Shown: positions 21,697 to 31,902 of the stretch, piece after piece
How positions within the stretch are numbered: the stretch's first letter is position 1
Layout of the letters: each line of letters starts with the position of its first letter
Origin: Xiphydria camelus
Lineage: Eukaryota > Arthropoda > Insecta > Hymenoptera > Xiphydriidae
Length of the DNA stretch: 64,000 nt
Direction: 5' to 3'
Assembly: GCA_963678675.1 (NCBI GenBank)
Contig: OY783195.1
Coordinates: 12,746,505 to 12,810,504, forward strand
Notes under the pieces: generated by a model
What the model was told of the DNA's origin: nothing
The model's input: only the letters and a program-made list of their open reading frames with translations
The model's database searches: none
Position numbers and translations under genes: made by a program

Positions 21697-22483
21697 GTTC
21701 CTTCTACGGAGAAAGAGTGGAATGACATTGAAAATGATTTTGACAAAAAATGGAACTTTCCAACTTGCTGCGGGGCAATGGATGGTAAACATTGTGTAAT
21801 TCGCAAGCCACCAACCACCGGATCAGATTATTACAATTATAAACATAGTTTTAGCATCATTTTATTTGCGTTAGTTGATGCAAACTACTGCTTCACGTAT
21901 ATTGATGTAGGCACTAATGGTAGAGTAAATGATGCTACGGTATTTTCGAAATCATCTTTATATGAAGCTATAGAGCAGAATTTACTCAATATACCGTCTA
22001 ACAGCGTTTTCGTGGGCGATGATGCTTTTCCATTGCGAACAAATCTTCTGAAACCATATCCTAGAAGTGCCCCTCTCTTTCTTTGCAACAACGCATTTTT
22101 AATTATAGGCTTTCTCGAGCCCGTAGAATTTCCGAAAATGCTTTTGGTATTTTGGTAGAAAGATTTCGGATATTCGAAAAATCTATACCAGTGAAAGTCG
22201 AAACAACAGAATGGATTATTAAAGCAATATGTGCTCTGCACAACTGGCTCCGTAAGACCGCCAGTGTCGTACATATTTCCCCACGGGAAGTGTCGATAGG
22301 GAAGATATTGAAAGTGGTACTATCATCCCAGGTGAATGGCGTAAACATAGGTTTGATGGAATAGTATCATTAGGAGCTGTGGGTAGTAACCATTACGGCA
22401 AAAATGCTGCGAAAAAACGTGATTTCTATGCTGAAAAATTTGTCACAACAGAAGCAGTGCCATGGCAATGGAAAATGATCTAG
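21697..22483 (+). pseudogene. Harbinger transposase, DDE catalytic exon
   Basis: It starts after a TTTTGCAG acceptor and carries the DDE_Tnp_4 superfamily core: CCGAMDGKHCVIRKPP (first D), then NGRVNDATVF (second D region), and VFVGDDAFPL, with the C-terminal RARRISENAFGILVERFRIF (acidic residue of the triad). Frame changes occur near 22078 and near 22280, and a coherent tail runs to the stop near 22483 (VPWQWKMI end). Known function of the family: nuclease and strand transfer with a Myb/MADF-like partner for DNA binding. This copy has at least three frame breaks. Confidence 0.85.
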
Positions 22484-22657
22484 TTATTTATTTACATTTA
22501 CATTTATTATTAATATGAACAAATATTCATATATTGAAGCAATATTACTATTCATTATCATTAGCAATATTATTTTTCATTTTCATTGTCACAATACTCT
22601 ATCAATTCATATAGGTATAATAAAAAACAATTAAAAAATGGTTTCTTTATTACTTAC

Positions 22658-22955
22658 CAAGTTTGATTGACTTCATTTCGCTACAGAAACACTCCTTAAA
22701 AATACATCTGCTTGTGCAAACCAAAACAGTTTGGGTTGATACAGATCGCCTGTTCCTGCGCCACTTTTATTAGCTTTTAGAATTTTATTTAGTTCGACTT
22801 TATACGATGTCCGGATACTTTTAATTTTATTTTTTATATCGTTAATAGTCAGAGAGCTTCTATTTCCATTCCGGAACGTATTTTTTCATAACTTTTTTCC
22901 CGCATTGTTAAATTTTTATATTCCTCACACAATAAACACAAACGGTTGACTATAT
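22658..22955 (-). pseudogene. MADF/BESS protein, 5' coding exon (MADF domain)
   Basis: Minus-strand reading gives a MADF domain in pieces: IVNRLCLLCEEYKNLTMREK, a frame change, then LTINDIKNKIKSIRTSYKVE and the signature KSGAGTGDLYQPKLFWF. The domain ends with FLRSV, and a GTAAGT donor lies at 22652-22657 in antisense. The MADF fold is a Myb/SANT-like DNA-binding domain. A start codon was not resolved. Its intron to the BESS exon (21641-22657) contains the whole DDE exon of the opposite-strand transposase. Confidence 0.75.
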
Positions 22956-23128
22956 GTTTAATGAAAACGAAATTGAAACTCTATTTGGGAGAAAGAGGGG
23001 ATGCCGGACACCTGTAGAGATCGCTGGAAGATCTTGCAACAACGGACTTGGTTGCTCGATAGTATGAAGTTCTTGATACGACTGACTTGGAAGGCGACTA
23101 GCGAGGCAGGCGTACGCTTTGGCATAAA

Positions 23129-23994
23129 GGCCCCTCTACACGTTGGCCAATGCATTGGCAAGCACGCTGGCCAATGCACATTGGCCAGCGTGTAGACGGG
23201 GCTATTGGTGATATTGGCGGCATGGCACCAGCGTTGGCGGAGCTGGGCCAAGCGTTGGCGACCGATCCGTCGTGGTGTCGGTTTTTGAAGACAGATCAAA
23301 GGCGTTGGCCTTGGAGCTGGCGGACGTTGGTGTCGCGTCCACACGTTGGCCGCATTGGCCTAGTATGTGAATAGCTGTCGCACCCGAGGCGAAATTTGTA
23401 TATTCATTTTGACATTTTGAAGACACTGCTAATTTTCATTGCACTAGCAGTATGTTCGATTTAAAAGAAGTGTTCATGTCCATATTAAAATGGCACTGAT
23501 TTTAATACTTCTGAGAGACTGTACATAATTCAATTTTCAGTAGTAGCAGGATCAAGTCAGTGTTTTAGAACGCAAAATTATACTCAATTTAACACCGATG
23601 TGTTAAAGATGTATGCGATCTATGTAAACTCCGCAAAAACTATAGGACAACTTTATAGGTCTGTTAAAAGAATTTAGTAATAAAATTATTTATATTTGTA
23701 CGATAAGGATCAAGGGTTTGTCAACAATTAAAGTGTGACAAATATATTATTTATTTGCCAATTTTGCGGCTTCAAATTGTTGCAGTGCAGTTGTTCATAT
23801 TGGCCTGCGTCGAAATAAACTGAATTCCATGTCCTTGCCAGTGCGTTGGCCAGCGCGCTGGCCAGCGTATTGGCGGACGCATTGGCGAGCGCATTGGCCA
23901 GCGTGTAGAGGAGTTTCCAATGTCCTTGCCAGTGCATTGGCGAGCACGCTGGCCAACGCATTGGCGAGCGCATTGGCCAACGTGTAGAGGAGCC
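23129..23994. mobile_element. GC-rich MITE nested in the Harbinger element
   Basis: The ends GGCCCCTCTACACGTTGGCC and (right) GGCCAACGTGTAGAGGAGCC are inverted. Many copies of GCATTGGC and GCGTTGGCCAG-type blocks form subterminal repeats at both ends. A duplicated inner end occurs at about 23826-23911 and 23912-23994. No coding region. Flanks ATAAA and ATAAG might be a degenerate target duplication. Confidence 0.75.
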
Positions 23995-24448
23995 ATAAGA
24001 GAGAGGGCTGGTTTTTTCCTCTCGACGGTGGGAGAAGAAAATTCTAAGAAAATCGAGATCTGTAACGTTAGAACTAACTCTGAAAAGGCAAGCAGATTTC
24101 GCGCCGTCCGGTTGGCGCCGTCTCGGGATAAGTGCACGTGCTAAATTTCTGGCTGGCTGACACTTGTCCGAGGATAGCAAAAGGCAAGACAATGTCCATG
24201 CCCTCCCGCGAGGCTCCTGCAGTTTGAGAACGGGGTCGAGGCACTTTGCTTGCCGAAGAATACCGCCCGCCTTGTCGTCGCGAGCAGTGCCCTCCCGTGA
24301 GGCACTTGAAATTGGAGAACAGGGGCGAGGCGCCATTGCACTTGCCGATCAACGCAACTGAATGCTTGTTCTCACGGGCAATCACTGTTCAATGTCATTG
24401 AATCAATTTCGTTTCAACCAAAAGTAGAAATGCTTTTCACTTTCACTG

Positions 24449-24678
24449 AAAGGCATTTTCATAGAACAATATCGTTGAACGGATGTTCATACTAATCTAT
24501 TTTCTTTCAATGGCCTAGATTCAACGAAATTGATCAATGAAGTTGACTAGTGAGAACCTGGCTAAAGGCATTTTCATTGAACAATATCATTGAACGGCTG
24601 TTCATATTAATCTATTTTCTTTCAATGGCCTAGATTCAACGAAATTGATCAATGACATTGACTAGTGAGAACCCGGCT
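24449..24678. repeat. tandem duplication of the Harbinger right end (2 x 115 bp)
   Basis: 24449-24563 and 24564-24678 are about 93% identical, each starting AAAGGCATTTTCAT and ending AGTGAGAACC-GGCT. The element therefore carries two right termini. Confidence 0.9.
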
Positions 24679-24724
24679 GAGAGTGACGGATCGAACCGCC
24701 GGGCGCGGAAGCTAGACACTACCC

Positions 24725-24763
24725 GGGCGCCTCTGAGGCGCCCCTCCACCGCAAAGGGTTTAA
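24725..24763. mobile_element. piggyBac-like end with terminal hairpin
   Basis: Read on the minus strand it is TTAAACCCTTTGCGGTGG, then a 19-bp perfect hairpin (GGGCGCCTCTGAGGCGCCC, 24725-24743). A TTAA start with CCCTTTGC followed by a subterminal hairpin fits piggyBac-type MITE ends. The partner end was not found. Confidence 0.45.
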
Positions 24764-24894
24764 AAAGAAATTAAAATAGTATGTTTTGGTGATTTTTCTC
24801 TAGAAACTACACCATAAGTTGATGTATTTAAGTTTAAACCCAAGGGAAAGTTCAGTTTTCCTCTCGACCAGAGGCGGCTCCTGCGATCTGGTCG

Positions 24895-25009
24895 AACAGT
24901 GGTTTTCATCCATTTAAACCTATACAAAATAATCGATTGCTGAAAAATTAATTTGCCTCACCAAGAATCGATTATTTTTCATATATTTCAATAGATAAAA
25001 ACCACTGTT
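24895..25009. mobile_element. short MITE
   Basis: AACAGTGGTTTTCATC at left and GATAAAAACCACTGTT at right are inverted, and AATAATCGATT pairs with AATCGATTATT inside. About 115 bp in total. Confidence 0.65.
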
Positions 25010-25568
25010 GCCAGATAGTACGCAAAATTGGCGATTCTAGCAAAAATAGCGATATCGATTTTACAAAAAATCCTGACGTGATGGAAAAAAAATGGAGGTC
25101 ATTTTAGAAATCAGCACACCAAATAACATAAAAATCAGTGAAAATTTCTCTTGTATTTTTCAAAAACTTTAATTTCGCAGGCCTGTGTTGTCTCTTCGCT
25201 GCTCGTTTCCCATATTTTTCTTCAGATTTCATTAACATGTTCAGTGCGCATGGCACGGATCAGTGATGCTGAAGTTCATTCGGCAGTGCTCCCTGCACGG
25301 AGCCGTAACACATGTCAATAATGACGTAAAAACATTAAATTTATTAAATAAAAGGGAAATTATGATTTTTGTGCTAAATGCCAGTCGTTAGAAAAAAGAA
25401 AACAAGGCCGCTTCTGGACGTGAAGTACTTTGACCTAGTAGCAATGAAAGTGTTGAATAACTTTTGATTTAGCGACAAAATCGTGACGAAGCTTGTGTTA
25501 TGGAAAGTTAATAGTTCAATAAATAACGTATTAAACTTTCATTAATCTTTTAATAGTGAAAGTAGTAT
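25010..25568. other. no gene recognised
   Basis: AT-rich sequence without open frames of note. Confidence 0.5.
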
Positions 25569-25904
25569 TAAGGTAAGTCTATACCGGGATACAAATATGT
25601 TGGCAAAACGATAATCCGGTGTTGGCAACACGATAATCCGGTGTTGTCAACATGTATCCCGCCGACTTGCAACTCGCCGACGGATACTCGGCAACAGCCA
25701 CTATCCGAATGTAGGTACAAACCGGGATACAAAATGTTGGCAACATGTTGGCAACACGAGTATCCCGTCGACTAGCGACAATTTAATTGCTACTCGTAAA
25801 CTGCGGGCGGCATGACATCAAAGAAAGCTGTTGCCTGTTGCTTGTATCCGAGTTTCCCATTTGAAATGGGAAACATCGGAAACATCGCTCTCTCTGGACT
25901 AGAA

Positions 25905-25995
25905 TCTACCTACCTACCTACCTATATATACCTAGCTACCTACCTACCTACCTACCTACCTACCTACCTACCTACCTATACCTACCTACCTACAT
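25905..25995. repeat. (CTAC)n microsatellite
   Basis: About 20 imperfect CTAC units. Confidence 0.95.
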
Positions 25996-26366
25996 ACGAT
26001 AATGTTCCGTCGCACGAGGGGCAGAATTTCAGAAGGTCGATTGAAACCTTTTAATAGTATCGATCATAAATAACATATATTTCTTGCCTAAATTTTTCAT
26101 TGAATGCCACATTATACGGGCCGCACAGTGTTCACATAGCAGATCGGACGGCGTATCGTATTTCTCATTTTACAAAGCAGTACTCTCTCACTACATGTGT
26201 ATGTTCTTTCTAGATTGAAAATAAAGGCACGTAATTATTTCTCTCGGCAGAGGCACTCTCCCGATGCGTGATTTCGCGCATACGGCTGCCAAGTGGCACG
26301 TGCGAATATCAAGCCACGTTTAGGCTTCTGTCGGTAAATTTGAGCCGCGTCAAAGGAGCTTCGAAA

Positions 26367-26547
26367 TATAGCGGTATCTATTACCGCGGGCACTGCAGAA
26401 AATGACTCATTCTGACCTGTCCCATATCGCCCGCCTCGCCGGGGGTATGTTTCGGCGAATCTAGGCTACCTGAAGGGTTAATTGCCGGACGAGTCGTAAT
26501 GAACCCCTTACCACAAAAAAATACCCATTGTAATAGATACCGCTATA
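26367..26547. mobile_element. short MITE nested in the 25.6-27.0 kb element
   Basis: TATAGCGGTATCTATTAC at 26367 is the perfect reverse complement of GTAATAGATACCGCTATA ending at 26547. The right flank (GATACCGCTATACTTTGAAT onward) recurs, diverged, at about 52170-52250. Confidence 0.75.
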
Positions 26548-27089
26548 CTTTGAATATTAAATGAGCTTTGTAAAGGGGAGAAATGAATTCAATACATGAC
26601 TGATGCAGTTGATGGCCAATTAGGGAACACTAAATGACAAGTAACTCCGCCATTAAATTGTCACCATAGCTTGTCCCGTTTTGTAAAAACTGTCGCTGCT
26701 TCCACCTTCTTTTTCGCTTCTGGGAGGCTATTATGATGAAAGCAGGACTAACACCAGCAGCAATAGACGGTTCCATTTTTTAACATCAAGACTCCGTTTC
26801 GTTTGAACGCTCAACTGGTTCTGATCGTATGTATCCGGATACAAGTCGATGTATCCAACAGTATGTTGCCAACAGCGACATCGTGTTGGCAACACTCAAT
26901 GTTGATGTTGCCAACAGCGATGTTGATGTTGCCAACAGCGATGTTGCCAACAGCCATAAACGTGTTGCCAACATGTTGCCAACATTTTGTATCCCGGTCT
27001 AAACGTACCTTTAGATGTACAACTTTTCTTCCGCCGCTTTTTCCCCCCCGAAATTCGAGGCTTTATTTTAAAAAACTGGTTATACTGGT

Positions 27090-27410
27090 AAAAATTGCTT
27101 GTTCAGTCACTCTCAATGATCGTTACAATTCTTCTTATCTTTGACACGAGTCTTCAAGTAATGCCTCCAATTCTGCATCTTCGAAAACCTTCTCTCTTCA
27201 CCGCTATGCCGGTCTCCGACGTGAGAATCACCGTTCTTGAAGCGTTGAAACCACTGACGACACATTCTTTCACTAATAGCGGCCTACCCATAAGTATTTG
27301 AGAGAATTCGATGAGCCTCAGCCGCAGATTTCTTCATATTGAGAAGCAGGAAATTAAAACCTCTCGCAAATGACGAGAATTAAGCTCGTAAACTGACATT
27401 TTCAATCGAG
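27090..27410 (-). pseudogene. mariner transposase 5' fragment
   Basis: Minus-strand reading gives MKKSAAEAHRILSNTYG, a stop, AISERMCRQWFQRFKNGD, then diverged sequence. This matches the first helix-turn-helix of mariner transposases (AAEAHR, CRxWFxRFKxGD pattern). Only this domain remains and it is frameshifted. It lies head to head with the plus-strand mariner remnant starting at about 27862. Confidence 0.6.
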
Positions 27411-27861
27411 AATAACTTTATGATACAGACATAAATCAACTAATGTTTCTATGGGGTTATGTGGACAGATGCCCAAGTTTATTGCATAACATAATATGAT
27501 CTATTTATTTCGGTAACTACTTACCATAGCCATCTATAAGAAAACGGCGGAAGCGAAATTGTACACCTAATATAATTTTCGATGTACTGACAATTACTGC
27601 ATGCGTCTCCCATAAGAGACCGTGTATTTTATTAGGAAGTTGCATTGAAAACCGTTTTTCTGCTGTAGATGGCTCTAACTACTTATGTCGTGCGCAGCGA
27701 CTAATATTTCTTGTATCATTTTAAATTATGAACATTTCTCATTAAGATTCAGTCATTAAACTGCCATTTTCAGTTAATATAAGTTTATGTCTATAACCAA
27801 AGAAAATGGAATGCGACAAGCTGTTTTTTCGATGTGTACTTCTACACTACATTGATTTTTT
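27411..27861. other. spacer between two opposed mariner remnants
   Basis: AT-rich and non-coding. It probably holds the decayed 5' UTR/TIR regions of both mariner copies, but clear TIR pairs were not found. Confidence 0.4.
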
Positions 27862-28790
27862 TTTAAAGTGCTGCTGCAGCACATCAATTACTTGTGCAAA
27901 CTTATGCTGAATCTGTTCCATCAGAAACATTATGTAGAGACTGGTTTGGTCTTTTCAAAAGTGGATTCTGTGATGCTTACGATAAAGAACGGCCAGGTCA
28001 AACAAAGAAGTTCGAAGATGAACAACTGCAAGCTCTATTGGAGGAAAACCCTATTTGAACGCTCGAAGAATTGGCTCAACAGCTTGAAGTCGATAAATTT
28101 ACAATTTCACGACGTTTACATGCCATGGGAATGATTCAAAAAGAAGGAAAGTGGCTGCCACATGAATTGACCGAAAATGCCATTGTTAATCGTCTGAATA
28201 TCTCTATTTAATTGCTTGCAAAGCATAAAAAGAGAAGTTTTTATAGCGTTACGTAACCGGTGATGAGAAATGGATCTATTTCGACAACCCGATATACAAA
28301 AAATCATGGGTTGATCCTAGCCAACTATCAACGTCGATACCAAAACAAAACATTTACGGTCACAAAACAATGTTTTCAATTTGGTTGGATATGGAAGATG
28401 TCGTTTATTATGAGCTGTTGAAACCGAATGAAACAATTACTGCTGAACGTTATCAACAGCAATTGGAGCGTTTAAATGATAATATGATGCAAAAATGACC
28501 ATCAATTGCATCAAATCACCGAAAAGTGAAGTTCTTCTGCACCCAGCGTATTCTCCAGACCTGGCCCCGAGTGATTATCATTTATTTAGATCGATTCAAC
28601 ACGACTTGGAAGATACATACTTCCATAATTACCAAGAAGTCAAAAATTGGGTTGTTGAGTGGATTAGCGGAAGAAGTACACAATTCTTTCGTCGCGGAGT
28701 TCAACTCCTGTCAGAAAAGTGGGAAAAAGTTATAGCTTCCGAAAAGGCAAATACTTCGATTGAGGTATTCACACATTTTATTACGACATA
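27862..28790 (+). pseudogene. mariner transposase with internal deletion
   Basis: In order, across frames: N-terminal HTH (AAAAHQLLVQTYAESVPSET, then CRDWFGLFKSGF), linker (DEQLQALLEENP), second HTH (TISRRLHAMGMIQKEGKWLP), first catalytic block (TGDEKWIYFDNP) and the C-terminal HPAYSPDLAPSDYHLFRSI block with its third acidic residue. The block that should carry the second catalytic aspartate (HDNARPH-type) is deleted near 28495. In-frame stops occur at about 28056 and 28209. The stop codon TAA at 28789-28791 overlaps the Gypsy target duplication. Confidence 0.85.
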
Positions 28791-28792
28791 AT

Positions 28793-28967
28793 TGTGATAG
28801 TTCTGACAGATATAGGTAATGAATATTTATTATAAAGAAATAGAACATGTGTCTCTGTTACAATCTGCTTCCTCATGCCGTGATGTCGGCTTCCTAACTG
28901 ACTCTCCCATGTGTCCGTCTGGTGGTGCCCTCTGTACTCTTACACTCTACTTATACTATCTGTCACA
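28793..28967 (-). repeat. 3' LTR of the Gypsy element
   Basis: On the minus strand it begins TGTGACAGATAGTATAAG and contains an AATAAA near its end. The 5' LTR copy is 174/175 identical. Confidence 0.95.
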
Positions 28968-28978
28968 TCCCCCTTTCA
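28968..28978 (-). other. polypurine tract of the Gypsy element
   Basis: Minus-strand GAAAGGGGGA lies directly upstream of the 3' LTR, as expected for plus-strand priming. Confidence 0.8.
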
Positions 28979-28987
28979 AGTATGCAC

Positions 28988-30106
28988 TCATTTGTAACTA
29001 ACAAAATCATCAAATCGTCCGGGAGGTTTAATACTAGTTCTCGATCGCAATGAAGGTCCACAATAATCTGTCGATGCACCGGATGCTCTGTGGCCGGCCC
29101 CGGAATCCTGTTCCCCTTCGATTGCCGTTGTTGATTCAGATGGTGCCTCCGTATGAGACGGAGACTCGTGTCCCTTAGGTATTGCAGGTTGCTCATCCTG
29201 CATGAATGGATCATGAACTGGATCCATATAGAACGTCAGTGATTCAGATTTTGGTTTGATCAGTTGACTGCGATTTCGACGGTATTCACCACCATCAGAC
29301 GTTGTCACGACAAATGACCTTGGGGTTGGATGCTTTGCAGTCACTTTTGCTGGTTCAAGTGTTTTGTCTCGTTTTAACAACACTTTATCACCAACCTTGA
29401 GTTCTGGGAGATTTCTGGCAGACCGATTGTAGTAATACTTTTGAACAGCCTGTTTACCCTGTAACTCTTTCTTGACACCCGTAGGTAGCTTTGGACTTAA
29501 ATGACTAGTGAGTACTGGTATCTTGGTACGAAGTCTTCGTCCAGCGCACAGCTGACTTGGACTTACACTCATACCCTTCACCGGTGTGTTTCTATAATCC
29601 AGTAACATGGTAAATAAGTCGGCATTACCTGTAGCCGCTCTGCGAAGCATATTTTTTGCAATTTGTATCGCTCGCTCTGCCATTCCGTTTGACTGAGGAT
29701 ACCGAGGACTGGAGGTCGTTAGCTCGATGTCCCACTCTTTGGCGAAAGTCTTGAACTGGTGGCTATTGAATGGCATATTGTCAGATACCAACTCCTCCGG
29801 TACTCCCAGCCTTGAGAAGACTTCTTTCAGTTTATAAATAACAACATCTGCTGTTTTCCTATTAAGCTTGAGTAACTCCAACCACTTGGAATAATAATCC
29901 ACTATTACCAAGTACGATGTACCACCGAAATCCAGAATATCAGTGGTAACTTTCATCCATGGCCTCATAGGAATCTCATGAGATATCAACGGTCTTTCCT
30001 GTTGCTTCGTCTGAGTTGTTGACAAATTGAACAGCCAGAAACCATCGACTCTATCTGACTGGACATGCCGGGCCAAAAAAGTAAACTTCTTGCATTTTTC
30101 TTGCAT
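28988..30106 (-). pseudogene. Gypsy integrase core and C-terminal domain
   Basis: This frame holds the integrase catalytic core, DDE with TTDILDF (about 29945), LVSDNMPFNS (about 29775) and QSNGMAERAI (about 29675). A C-terminal module follows (LKVGDKVLLKRD, then a GGEYRRNRSQLIKP end), typical of Gypsy integrases. It is out of frame with the RT ORF upstream; the break lies in 29986-30075, within the overlap after the zinc-binding HHCC part. The tail beyond about residue 300 is acidic and serine-rich. Function in the family: insertion of the cDNA. Confidence 0.9.
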
Positions 30107-31902
30107 TTTTCTTCTCCCAAGTGACCTTCGTGAAGAATTTTCAACATTTCTAATCGCATAGACGTAGGGACTACTAAGCGGTCCTCCATAAACACCAAGC
30201 CGTCATCGACTGAAATTACCTCCCGGTAATTCCAGTACGGCTCAGCTCCCAGCGTTACATTCTGTATGTACTCCGGCCAGCCATTTTGGTCATAGTATAT
30301 TAGCCTCTGGAGAGTTTTGTCGCTTTTTGTTGCCTCCTGAATAGCCCTACGCTTCGCTGAGCTGACTGCCAGATGCTTGCTGACTGAGTGTACTACCGCA
30401 TTCAGCTCTGCATCCTCACACACTGGTGTTCGTAGGAATGCCCTAGATAGAGTATCTGCCAAAAACATTTGCTTGCCTGGAACATACTGCACAATTAAAT
30501 TATATCTCATCAGCTTTAAAAGCATTAATTGCATTCGGCTCGATACTTTATTGATGTCCTTCTTCACAATTGTTACCAGTGGCTTGTGGTCAGTATGTAT
30601 TGTGACCTGTACACCGTAAACATATTGATGAAAGTGTTGCATTCCAAACACTATCGCTAAGAGCTCTTTCTCAATTGGCGCATACCTTTGTTCAGTTTCG
30701 GTGAGCGACCTAGAGGCATACGCAATGGGATGTGAATCTTGTAACAGCGCAGCTCCAAGCCCGTGTTTCGAGGCATCTGTCTGTACGGTGAGAGGCTTCT
30801 TTGGATCGTAGAATGCCAGAACTGGAGCTGTTGTCAGCTTTTCTTTCAGGATTTTAACTGCATCACTCTGCTCACGACCCCACGTCCATTCAATGTCCTC
30901 TTTCAGCAAAACTCTTAACGGTGCAGTTATGACTGACATGTTTGGAATGAAACGTGCTAAGTAATTGACCGTACCTAGAAATCGTCTTAACTCGTCCTTA
31001 TTTGTTGGCTCATCCATGTTGGTTATTGCTCTAACCTTTTCCGGGTCTGGTTTCAAACCGTCTTTGGAAAAAATATGACCAACATAAGGTACCTCAGTCA
31101 ACCGAAGTTTCATTTTCTTCTTGTTAAATTTTACATTATTTTCTTTGGCTCTTTGAAGCACCCTCCTCACTATTTTGTCGTGTTCCTCTTCATTTTCAGC
31201 CGCAATAATTATATCATCAGCGACACATGACACTCCTTCAATGTCACCGAACGTTTGTTCGACTCTCTCTTGAAAAACTTCTGGCGCTGGCGCTAAACCA
31301 AACGCTAATCTCAAGAATTTGAATCTTCCAAACGGAGTATTAAACACACATAAGTCTGTACTGCGCTCTGTTAGCTTCAACTGCCAAAACCCATCCTTCA
31401 TGTCAAGTACTGTAAAAATTTTTTTTCCGTTCATCCTCGCAGCTACATCTTCAGTCGTTGACATTTTGTACTGTTCCCTCATTATATATTCATTAAGATC
31501 ACTCGGATCAAGACACAATCGCAGAGATCCGTCCTTCTTTTCAACAATGACTAGACTATTAACCCATTCAGTTGGTTTATCAACTTTGGCACTAATACCC
31601 AGCTTTACAAGTGCTTCTAGAGTGCTCTTCAACTTGTCATGTATAGCGAATGGTACCTTCCTGGGCGGGTGAACTACTGGTTTGGCATTCGGCCTTATCT
31701 TGATATCGTATTCGAAAGGAAACTCCCCCACGCCAGTAAATACCTCCTTAAATTCTTCCTCGATTGACTCTAACAGCTTATCACGCTGCACAATATCTAC
31801 TCTCCTCACTAAATCCAACGCACGGCAACCTGGAAAGCCTAGCAATGGGGTTGACGCAACATCTACCACTACGAAATCCAGCCTCTCTCTCTCTCCTTCC
31901 AT
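29986..31902 (-). CDS. Gypsy pol: reverse transcriptase, RNase H and integrase zinc domain
   Basis: A 638-codon open frame. Domains in order: end of protease/linker, RT (LRLCLDPSDLNEYI at about residue 127; catalytic CVADDIII, a variant of the usual YxDD, near residue 227), RNase H (QTDASKHGLGAALLQ near 372; the HTDHKPL motif near 440) and the integrase HHCC zinc finger (HEGHLG, then CSIC near 590-625). It copies genomic RNA into cDNA in virus-like particles. It is out of frame with gag-protease upstream at a GA-rich slippery stretch near 31890-31905 and with the integrase core downstream. Confidence 0.92.
   Translation of the reverse strand: MEGERERLDFVVVDVASTPLLGFPGCRALDLVRRVDIVQRDKLLESIEEEFKEVFTGVGEFPFEYDIKIRPNAKPVVHPPRKVPFAIHDKLKSTLEALVKLGISAKVDKPTEWVNSLVIVEKKDGSLRLCLDPSDLNEYIMREQYKMSTTEDVAARMNGKKIFTVLDMKDGFWQLKLTERSTDLCVFNTPFGRFKFLRLAFGLAPAPEVFQERVEQTFGDIEGVSCVADDIIIAAENEEEHDKIVRRVLQRAKENNVKFNKKKMKLRLTEVPYVGHIFSKDGLKPDPEKVRAITNMDEPTNKDELRRFLGTVNYLARFIPNMSVITAPLRVLLKEDIEWTWGREQSDAVKILKEKLTTAPVLAFYDPKKPLTVQTDASKHGLGAALLQDSHPIAYASRSLTETEQRYAPIEKELLAIVFGMQHFHQYVYGVQVTIHTDHKPLVTIVKKDINKVSSRMQLMLLKLMRYNLIVQYVPGKQMFLADTLSRAFLRTPVCEDAELNAVVHSVSKHLAVSSAKRRAIQEATKSDKTLQRLIYYDQNGWPEYIQNVTLGAEPYWNYREVISVDDGLVFMEDRLVVPTSMRLEMLKILHEGHLGEEKCKKNARSLLFWPGMSSQIESMVSGCSICQQLRRSNRKDR

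Larger units (their letters stand above)
20344..24678. mobile_element. PIF/Harbinger DNA transposon, degenerate
   Basis: The left end reads GGGTTCTCACTAGTCAA, then TCATTGATCAATG; the right end reads CATTGATCAATG-like sequence, then TTGACTAGTGAGAACCC. Inside are a HARBI1-like transposase (plus strand) and a MADF/BESS protein gene (minus strand), the classic two-gene content of PIF/Harbinger elements. The right terminus is tandemly duplicated (24449-24563 and 24564-24678), and a GC-rich MITE is nested at 23129-23994. The exact target duplication was not resolved. Confidence 0.8.
25569..27012. mobile_element. inverted-repeat element with GTTGGCAACA subterminal repeats
   Basis: The left end TAAGGTAAGTCTATACCGGG, then ATACAAA, is mirrored by TTTGTATCCCGG, then TCTAAACGTACCTTTA. 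Adjacent to both ends are clusters of ATGTTGGCAACA-type units (25595-25660 and 25735-25765 at left, about 26855-26990 at right). A second copy of the left-end sequence lies at about 25715. The interior is non-coding and contains a (CTAC)n run and another MITE. Confidence 0.75.

Noticed and set aside
27095..27301. 68-codon plus ORF
   Set aside because: Antisense shadow of the minus-strand mariner fragment.
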